A DNA stretch of 10,755 bases, taken from NCBI GenBank assembly GCA_958444395.1, contig CAUCOL010000023.1, positions 1 to 10,755 on the forward strand, read 5' to 3'. This DNA is from an uncultured Lachnospiraceae bacterium. Lineage in GTDB: Bacteria > Bacillota > Clostridia > Lachnospirales > Lachnospiraceae. Both the position numbers and the translations under genes were made by a program. Below the pieces are notes generated by a model, which had not been told where the DNA came from, searched no databases, and worked only from the letters and a program-made list of their open reading frames with translations. Positions 1 through 5,364 of this stretch are shown piece by piece (the stretch's first letter is position 1; every line of letters starts with the position of its first letter).

Positions 1-1
1 T

Positions 2-223
2 CAATATAGGAATAGTACTGGAGCAAAGTATTACCCTTGCGAGGGATGCTGTCATGCAGTACGACCGGAAGAAAAACGGAATGTGTATATTACCCGGTAT
101 GGAACACGTTATCATAGTACGTTGCAGTGCCCTAAATGGAAACGGACGATCCGTAAAGTCCGGAAGGAGCAGACAGGTACGATGCCGGCATGCAGTAAAT
201 GTGGAGTGGAAGTAGATGAGTAG
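2..223 (+). CDS. C-terminal fragment of a Cys-rich protein of the Tad pilus cluster
   Basis: An open frame runs in from the left edge and ends at TAG 221-223, leaving 73 residues; the start lies outside the window. The fragment has a PCEGCC cluster near residues 12-17, then VYITRYGTRYH (28-38), LQC (41-43) and a closing ACSKCG (63-68). This Y-G-x-x-Y-H ... C ... C-x-x-C-G spacing looks like a small metal-binding tail of the kind seen at the end of proteins in clostridial Tad pilus loci (recalled family knowledge). The Cys/His set could bind zinc; that is inference. It sits 33 bp upstream of the prepilin peptidase on the same strand, so it is probably in the same operon. The N-terminal part is not visible, so it cannot be said whether this is a membrane or pseudopilin-like protein. 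The frame is real, as judged by this family-like tail. Confidence 0.6.
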   Translation, partial: QYRNSTGAKYYPCEGCCHAVRPEEKRNVYITRYGTRYHSTLQCPKWKRTIRKVRKEQTGTMPACSKCGVEVDE

Positions 224-256
224 AGGGAAAACAGGAGAGGAAGTGGATGGATAGAA

Positions 257-691
257 GTGAACTATATGGTGATTATACAATGTATCAGCGTACTGCTGCT
301 GGGAGGCTGTGCTGTGACAGACTGGCTTTGGAAACGAATATGGCTGCCGGCAATTGGCATCGGAGCAGTGGCAATGGCAGCATGTCAATGGGGACGTGGA
401 CAAAGTGCATTACAGTATGTAGTGACCGGTATTTTTCTGGGAGGCTTTTTTATTGGCATGCATTATGTACTGGGAGGAGGAATCGGTATGGGAGATGGAT
501 TCCTGATCGGTGCAGCAGCGATGGGGATGGAACTGTGGCAAAATGGATTATTTCTGTTTTTTGGCTTTTTATATGCATTTTTGGTGGCGGGAATACGTCT
601 TCTGCTCGGCAGACTCCATAAAAAAGACAGTATTGCGTTTGCTCCGTTTTTATTTGTCAGCTATCTTACGGTATTAACGTTTGAGATATAA
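257..691 (+). CDS. A24-family prepilin peptidase (TadV/CpaA-like)
   Basis: This is a 144-residue, strongly hydrophobic protein with several membrane segments. The two aspartates of the A24 aspartic proteases are both visible: D22 in TDWLWKRI and D80 in the GMGD motif (77-80) within GGGIGMGDGFLIG. At this length it is the short TadV/CpaA type, lacking the N-terminal methyltransferase domain of PilD. The expected role is to cut the leader peptide from prepilins and TadE-type pseudopilins at the cytoplasmic face of the membrane, and the next gene encodes a suitable substrate. The start is uncertain. GTG 257 is the first start in this frame, but the best Shine-Dalgarno (AGGAGAGG, 233-240) sits 16 nt away and is better spaced for ATG 247, which is in another frame. 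ATG 266 is an alternative. The 3' end is followed by the next gene after 22 nt. Confidence 0.9.
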   Translation: MNYMVIIQCISVLLLGGCAVTDWLWKRIWLPAIGIGAVAMAACQWGRGQSALQYVVTGIFLGGFFIGMHYVLGGGIGMGDGFLIGAAAMGMELWQNGLFLFFGFLYAFLVAGIRLLLGRLHKKDSIAFAPFLFVSYLTVLTFEI

Positions 692-713
692 AAAGACAGT
701 GGAGAGTGATGAG

Positions 714-1280
714 ATGGAGCAAGCGGCAGAGATGCACAGGGGCTGGCGCCGTGGGACATTTACAGTAGAGGCGGTTTTTGTAGTACCGATCCTGCTGGGG
801 CTTATATTTGCATATATATTTCAGCTGCTTTATATGCATGACTGCATTGTCCTACAGGATATGCTGCACTGTCAGATGATCGAGGTGATAGAGGGTACCC
901 CTCATGGAGCAAATGCAGAAGATTTTGAGGCGTTGGAAGAGACGGGGGGAGCAGAAAGCGGTACCGGTGCGCAGGATGCGTTGGAGCAGGAATCCGTGGA
1001 TCTTAATACGATACAGAGAGACAGCAGAGTATGGATTATGCAGGTGAAGAGATATCGGATTCGTAAAGGCAGCCTGTGGGTTAAAGGAAACGTACAGGCG
1101 GAAGTGACATGGAAAATACCGGTTATGCAGTCTTTTTTACAGAACCATTTCCGATATCAGACGGATGAGACGATGGAAAAACTGTCACCGGTACAGTCAT
1201 TGCGTTATCGCAGGGAGGAGCAGAAAGAAACAGGAGAGGAGGGAGAACGTGGAAGCGTGGCAGGAGTCAAAAAACAGTGA
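714..1280 (+). CDS. TadE-like pseudopilin
   Basis: This 188-residue protein starts with a short basic leader ending in RRG, then TFTVEAVFVVPILLGLIFAY (residues 15-34) and a continuing hydrophobic helix to about residue 42. Glycine 14 followed by glutamate at mature position +5 (E19) is the classic prepilin-peptidase (class III) signal. The A24 peptidase immediately upstream fits as its processing enzyme. The rest is hydrophilic, with an acidic stretch around residues 70-100 and a basic C-terminus. This is the plan of TadE/TadG-type pseudopilins of type IVc pili. ATG 714 was chosen because GGAGAG (701-706) lies 7 nt before it; a TTG at 681 in the same frame would overlap the peptidase gene and lacks a ribosome site. 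The gene's last 32 nt overlap the start of the FHA gene. Confidence 0.75.
   Translation: MEQAAEMHRGWRRGTFTVEAVFVVPILLGLIFAYIFQLLYMHDCIVLQDMLHCQMIEVIEGTPHGANAEDFEALEETGGAESGTGAQDALEQESVDLNTIQRDSRVWIMQVKRYRIRKGSLWVKGNVQAEVTWKIPVMQSFLQNHFRYQTDETMEKLSPVQSLRYRREEQKETGEEGERGSVAGVKKQ
1237..1251 (+). promoter_or_regulatory. Ribosome binding site deciding a GTG start for the FHA gene
   Basis: AGGAGGGAG (1237-1245) lies inside the end of the pseudopilin gene, with its AGGAGG core 6 nt before GTG 1249. It fixes the start of the FHA gene at this GTG rather than at the upstream ATG 1165, which has no such site and would deepen the overlap to more than 100 nt. Confidence 0.7.
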
Positions 1281-2217
1281 AGAGGCATGGATACAGACGA
1301 ATGGCGCAGAAGCCTACGGGGAGCGTGTGGATGTAAAGATGCTGCAACATAATACGATCAGGGAACATTTGCCTCTGCAGATCATTTATATAGATAATGA
1401 GATGTTTTTTCGCTATTCTGTACAGGGAATGGCGAGTCTGTCGCGGCTTTTAGAGGGAAAGGAAGCCGGGTATCATATGCTGTCCGGTGTGATGAGAGGA
1501 ATCATAGACAGTCTGCAGGCGGGAAAAGAATTTTTACTGCAGGAAGAACATTATATATTACAACTGGAATTTTTGTACTGGGACTTGAAGAAAAAGAAAC
1601 TATATGTCTGTTATTTTCCGGGGTTTTCACAGCCGTTGGAAGATCAACTGAAAGAATTGCTGCAAGTGTTTATGAAGAAAACAGATCACAAAGATCCGCG
1701 GGCGGTAAAGCTGGTATATGGTTTATATGAACAGATCCGGTCCGAGGGAATGGCGCCTGCGAAGATAGAGCACATACTGCAGGCCAGCAGCACAGAAATT
1801 GTGAATGAAGGGGTGGTAAATCAGAAAAGGTGTGAATCATCATTGCCAAATCAACAGAAAAAAACATTACCGAAGAAACAGGTATTACCAAAGAAACAAT
1901 ATGTGCTAAGACGCATCTCGTTACAAAATGAAATGCCGTTAGAGTTGGTGCTTGTTCAGGGGGAGTATACGATAGGAAGAGGTGAAGAAAATCGTTGTAG
2001 ACTTCCGGCAGCGCAGATCAGCAGACGCCATGCTGTGCTGCAGATACAGAAAGAAAAAATTACAGTTATTGATCAGGATTCTACCAATGGAGTATATATA
2101 AATGGCACAAGACTTGCTGCGGGGCAGCCAGTCCTGTGCCGGAATAAAGATATTGTTTCTTTTGCGGATATTGCATATCAGCTGGATCAGCAGATATGCA
2201 GGGTGACAGATTCATAA
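1249..2217 (+). CDS. DUF6382 / FHA-domain protein of the pilus cluster
   Basis: This is a 322-residue soluble protein. The N-terminal half (about 40-175) resembles the DUF6382 domain that accompanies FHA domains in clostridial Tad pilus loci (recalled family knowledge). A Lys/Gln-rich linker follows (about 190-220) with LPKKQ occurring twice. The C-terminus (231-312) is a full FHA domain: GR at 243-244, SRRHA at 258-262 and STNGVYING at 278-286. These are the conserved Arg, Ser, His and Asn of phosphothreonine-peptide recognition, so the binding pocket looks intact. The likely role is docking a phosphorylated partner to the pilus machinery; no kinase or phosphatase is visible in the window. 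The gene overlaps the pseudopilin gene by 32 nt (likely coupled translation). Its 3' end overlaps the opposing glucosidase gene by 31 bp. Confidence 0.8.
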   Translation: MEAWQESKNSEEAWIQTNGAEAYGERVDVKMLQHNTIREHLPLQIIYIDNEMFFRYSVQGMASLSRLLEGKEAGYHMLSGVMRGIIDSLQAGKEFLLQEEHYILQLEFLYWDLKKKKLYVCYFPGFSQPLEDQLKELLQVFMKKTDHKDPRAVKLVYGLYEQIRSEGMAPAKIEHILQASSTEIVNEGVVNQKRCESSLPNQQKKTLPKKQVLPKKQYVLRRISLQNEMPLELVLVQGEYTIGRGEENRCRLPAAQISRRHAVLQIQKEKITVIDQDSTNGVYINGTRLAAGQPVLCRNKDIVSFADIAYQLDQQICRVTDS

Positions 2218-4487
2218 GGACGGTCATATCCATCGTGCTCTAAGGTTGTCGATAATGTCGTGTCCTCTGATGTAACTTCAAAATGATACAGGTTATATTC
2301 ACCCTGTTCATAGGCGAAGTCTGTGCCGTTATCCTGATAATGCTTATAGGAAGCGGCAGCAGGACTGGACGGACTCGTCAAAGTATCTGGATAATACTCC
2401 AGTATCAGGGAGGAGACACCATGCTCCGGTACATGATCAACCGCAGGCCAGGTAGGAAGGAGAGAGCCTGCTTTGATATAGAGCGGGCAGACATCTAAAG
2501 GTGCTTCACGCAGAATGTGCCGTTTGCCGGCGATGCGTTCGCCTGTCCAATGGTCTACCCAGGTTCCCTCTGGCAAATAGACTACGCGGTGACGTACCCC
2601 CTGGTCTGTAACAGGTGCTGCCAGAATGGAATCACCTACCAGATATTCATCATTACATTCCCAGGTATCAGGATCATCCTGGTAGTGCATAACCAGAGGA
2701 CGCAGCATAGGAACACCGGTCAGGCTCTCTTCACGGCACAGATCATATATATATGGCAAAAATTTATAACGAAGAGAGATATATTTTCGGTTGATGGAGA
2801 GGACTTCTTCTCCAAAACGCCAGGGTTCCTGACGGCGTGTATCTTTTGCACTATGATTTCGGAATAAAGGTGCAAAGCATCCGGCTTCGATCCAACGTGC
2901 GAAAAGCTCCGGTGTAGTATTGGCACCAAAACCTGCAATATCTGTTCCGACAAAAGGAAGACCGGACATACCGAGATTTAGCAGCTGTGGAACAGACATT
3001 TTTAAATGTGCCCACAGGCTCTGGTTATCACCTGTCCATGCAGTAGAGTATTTCTGAGTGCCGCTGTAGCAGGCTCTGGTGATGATAAATGGGCGGCGTT
3101 TGTCGTATTTCTTTAAGCCTTCATAGGTTGCTTTTGCCATAAGATGTCCATATACATTGTGCACTTCTTTATGAAGGCGCGGTGTGCCATCTCCCGGGAA
3201 CACAACGTCATCCGGCAGAGGTCCGCGGAAGCTGGCAGGTTCATTCATATCATTCCAGATACCACGTACACCCAGATCTGTTAGACGACGGGTCTGAGCA
3301 CCCCACCAGCTGCGCACTTTAGAGGAGGTGTAGTCCGGATAGACAGAGTCACCGGGCCAAACGACATTGTGATAGATCTGTCCATCGCTGTCCTGAGCAA
3401 AGTAGCCTTCCTTCAGCCCTTCTTCATACATATCATAGCCTTCTTCGGCTTTGGTACCCGGATCGATGATAGTGACAAGTTTGATTCCCATTTTCATTAA
3501 CGCATCGCTGAGCTCTTTCAGATCACCAAAACGCTGTTTATCTACAGTAAATACTTTAAAGTGATCCATGTAGTCGATATCCAGGTGGATTGCATCACAT
3601 GGAATATCATATTTACGGAAGGTTCTGGCGAGTTCCAGTACTTCCTGGGCAGAATAATAGCTCCAGCGTGACTGATGATAACCGAGTGTCCAAAGCTGTG
3701 GCAGCGGGCTACGTCCGGTCAGTGCAGTATACTGTGTGATGACCTCAGCTATTGTTTTGCCGTGGATAAAATAATAATCCAGATCGCCGCTTACGGCTCC
3801 GAATGAGTAGTAATCTTTGCTGTTATAACCCATGTCGAAGAAAGATTTAAAGTGGTTATCAAAAAAGATTCCGTATACCCCTCTGGAGCTTAATGAAATA
3901 AAAAACGGAATGGATTTGTATAAGGCGCGGAAGGTATTGTTCTCAACATGAGGATCCGGAAGATCGGAGTTCCACATAATATAATCATAGCCACGCTTGT
4001 TTAAAACGCCGGTTTTGTCTCCCAGGCCGTAGAATTTTTCGTCAGGGGAGGTTTGTTTGTAGATCGTGTAGCGGCAGGCATTATCCGAATCGGAAACGGC
4101 ATGCCCCTCCATGCGCATCTGTTCTAATTCCTCTTCCGATAAGGTCTCTGCAGTCTGCTTGGGACCGGTGTAATCAGCACAGAGAATCTGACCGTCCAGG
4201 TCAGCAATCTGCAGCTTCAGCTGATCGTCAAGTGTCAGACGAAGAGAGGAAGTCTCAAGAACGAGTCCAGCGGTATCAGAAATCTGTTGCAGATGTCCGG
4301 CTGCCTTTGGCAGTGTTTCAATCGCAAAGGATGGTGTAGTGCGGGTATGAATACGCAGTACAGAGTCGGTCAGGGCATCAATGATCAGCGGCGCGCAGCC
4401 GTTATCAGAGAAGTCCTTTAGAAGTTTGTTGGCTTCGATACATACAGATGTATCAGAAAGAGTGTATTTCCATTGAAATTGATTCAT
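2187..4487 (-). CDS. Glycoside hydrolase family 31, probable alpha-glucosidase
   Basis: This 766-residue protein has no signal peptide, so it is probably cytoplasmic. It has the GH31 plan: an N-terminal beta-sandwich (about 1-250), a catalytic barrel (about 255-600) with LDIDYMDHFKVFT, and C-terminal beta domains. The catalytic nucleophile is D413 in GIWNDMNEP (409-417) and the acid/base is D487 in WTGDNQSLW. Also visible are FVGTDIAGFG and FRNHS, both conserved in the family. It hydrolyses terminal alpha-linked glucose from oligosaccharides; the exact linkage (1,4 or 1,6) cannot be read from sequence. ATG 4487 is preceded by AAAGGA about 9 nt upstream on its strand. With the phosphorylase nearby it suggests intracellular maltodextrin or glycogen use, though the two genes are not co-transcribed. 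Its stop lies within the opposing FHA gene. Confidence 0.93.
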   Translation of the reverse strand: MNQFQWKYTLSDTSVCIEANKLLKDFSDNGCAPLIIDALTDSVLRIHTRTTPSFAIETLPKAAGHLQQISDTAGLVLETSSLRLTLDDQLKLQIADLDGQILCADYTGPKQTAETLSEEELEQMRMEGHAVSDSDNACRYTIYKQTSPDEKFYGLGDKTGVLNKRGYDYIMWNSDLPDPHVENNTFRALYKSIPFFISLSSRGVYGIFFDNHFKSFFDMGYNSKDYYSFGAVSGDLDYYFIHGKTIAEVITQYTALTGRSPLPQLWTLGYHQSRWSYYSAQEVLELARTFRKYDIPCDAIHLDIDYMDHFKVFTVDKQRFGDLKELSDALMKMGIKLVTIIDPGTKAEEGYDMYEEGLKEGYFAQDSDGQIYHNVVWPGDSVYPDYTSSKVRSWWGAQTRRLTDLGVRGIWNDMNEPASFRGPLPDDVVFPGDGTPRLHKEVHNVYGHLMAKATYEGLKKYDKRRPFIITRACYSGTQKYSTAWTGDNQSLWAHLKMSVPQLLNLGMSGLPFVGTDIAGFGANTTPELFARWIEAGCFAPLFRNHSAKDTRRQEPWRFGEEVLSINRKYISLRYKFLPYIYDLCREESLTGVPMLRPLVMHYQDDPDTWECNDEYLVGDSILAAPVTDQGVRHRVVYLPEGTWVDHWTGERIAGKRHILREAPLDVCPLYIKAGSLLPTWPAVDHVPEHGVSSLILEYYPDTLTSPSSPAAASYKHYQDNGTDFAYEQGEYNLYHFEVTSEDTTLSTTLEHDGYDRPYESVTLHIC

Positions 4488-4605
4488 GTTTATTTGTCCT
4501 TTCTTTGGGGGTATATGTACGGAGTCAGACAGTCAAAGGCGCATGTTCTTTTGATGAGATAATACATGGACTGTTCTGAACGGTACAATAATTGATTCTG
4601 TATTC

Positions 4606-4633
4606 ATTGTATAAAATATACCGCAATGGTCAA
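4606..4633 (-). promoter_or_regulatory. Probable promoter of the GH31 gene
   Basis: Read on the minus strand, TTGACC (4633-4628) and TACAAT (4611-4606) are separated by 16 nt, close to the sigma-A consensus. Transcription would begin near 4599, giving a leader of about 110 nt before ATG 4487. The leader shows only weak short inverted repeats, and no riboswitch is recognised. A TACAAT/ATTGTA inverted repeat (4584-4589, 4606-4611) overlaps the -10, but it is short and AT-rich. Confidence 0.6.
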
Positions 4634-4687
4634 GACAAAAATGTATCAATATTTTTGGAAACATAACAAAAAATCATGCAGTGCAGT

Positions 4688-5167
4688 TTAAGGAAATACA
4701 ACAGGTTCCTCGCGGTATTCTGTTTTGATGACAATATACGGGTAGGATGGGGTACCGGAGACAGCATCTCCGGCTTTGGGACCGAAGAGTTCAGCGTCAA
4801 ATACGAGGCTGTCCGTAGAGCGATAAAAGTCATTGACTACAATCTTAAATCCTCCACCGTCCTGCTTCCCATAACCTTTAGCGATGTATAGACAGGATCC
4901 GTCAGTATAAGTCAGGTCAAATGGCTCCTCCTTTCGCTCGTCGATCAGATCCTGAAGATCGTCGGGAATATCTGTGCCTGATACCACGGTATAGTCAAGA
5001 GCATCTGTTTTTTCAGGTGTCTTTTGATGGCTGCAGCCGGTCAGGAGCAGGGCGGGAAGTACCAGACAAAGCAAAAACAGGACAGGTGGACGAGGTAGTG
5101 TGACAGACAGAATATGTGAACGATAACATAGCGTGGAATGAATAAAACGATAGAGACGATAAGACAT
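4688..5167 (-). CDS. PrcB-like lipoprotein
   Basis: This is a 159-residue secreted lipoprotein. A hydrophobic segment (about 28-43) ends in the lipobox LLTGC, with C45 the expected lipidated residue. The stretch before the hydrophobic core is unusually long (about 28 residues, basic). The mature part carries the pattern of the PrcB C-terminal domain: YIAKGYGKQDGGG (94-106), a VVND strand, FGPKAG (128-133) and the closing PSYPYIVIKTEYREEPV. The family is named after PrcB of the dentilisin protease complex of Treponema denticola; in clostridia its role is unknown. No protease gene is adjacent on its strand. ATG 5167 was chosen for GGAG 8 nt upstream and a promoter just before it; an in-frame TTG at 5218 would lie within the -35 region. 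It is separated from the GH31 gene by 200 bp and has its own promoter. Confidence 0.75.
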   Translation of the reverse strand: MSYRLYRFIHSTLCYRSHILSVTLPRPPVLFLLCLVLPALLLTGCSHQKTPEKTDALDYTVVSGTDIPDDLQDLIDERKEEPFDLTYTDGSCLYIAKGYGKQDGGGFKIVVNDFYRSTDSLVFDAELFGPKAGDAVSGTPSYPYIVIKTEYREEPVVFP

Positions 5168-5189
5168 GACGAAGCTCCGAAAGTATTTT

Positions 5190-5218
5190 GTATTACTGTA
5201 TGACAGTATGATTGTCAA
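5190..5218 (-). promoter_or_regulatory. Probable promoter of the PrcB-like gene
   Basis: On the minus strand a perfect TTGACA (5218-5213) is followed after 17 nt by a weak -10, TAATAC (5195-5190). The start would fall near 5183, leaving a short leader with GGAG before ATG 5167. A small inverted repeat TGACA/TGTCA (5201-5205, 5213-5217) overlaps the -35 and spacer. Confidence 0.5.
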
Positions 5219-5243
5219 TATTACCAGAAATGGCAGAAAAAGG

Positions 5244-5261
5244 GAAAACGATAACGTTTTC
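5244..5261. promoter_or_regulatory. Palindromic operator between the PrcB-like gene and glgP
   Basis: GAAAACG (5244-5250) and CGTTTTC (5255-5261) form a perfect 7-bp inverted repeat around ATAA. The overlapping GATAACGTTTTC has the central-CG look of LacI/GalR-family and CcpA (cre) operators. It ends 1 bp upstream of the glgP -35, centred about 45 bp before the expected start, so it could serve a repressor or an activator. Control of a phosphorylase by a sugar-responsive regulator is plausible. The regulator is not encoded in the window. Confidence 0.55.
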
Positions 5262-5262
5262 G

Positions 5263-5291
5263 TTGATTTTTTTAAAAGGTTAGTATATGAT
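5263..5291 (+). promoter_or_regulatory. Promoter of glgP
   Basis: TTGATT (5263-5268) and TATGAT (5286-5291) are spaced by exactly 17 nt, a good sigma-A promoter. Transcription should start near 5298, giving a leader of about 67 nt. It lies directly downstream of the palindromic operator. Confidence 0.7.
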
Positions 5292-5364
5292 AGTTATGTG
5301 TGTATATGCGAAAACAAGGAGAATTAGTTAAAACGAACACAGAAAAGAGGGAGGTAAACAAAAC

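Noticed and set aside
247..621. 124-residue frame with a good ribosome site overlapping the prepilin peptidase
   Set aside because: Its product is rich in Trp, Cys and Arg with no recognisable domain, and it lies wholly within the peptidase gene, whose catalytic motifs are clear. It is a shadow frame; only its ribosome site is noted.
4488..4600. Riboswitch in the leader of the GH31 gene
   Set aside because: Only short weak inverted repeats are present and no known riboswitch core could be matched.
4630..4690. Possible terminator after the PrcB-like gene (T-run near 4668-4673 on the minus strand)
   Set aside because: The T-run is preceded only by a very weak stem around TGCA, not a stable GC-rich hairpin, so I did not call it.
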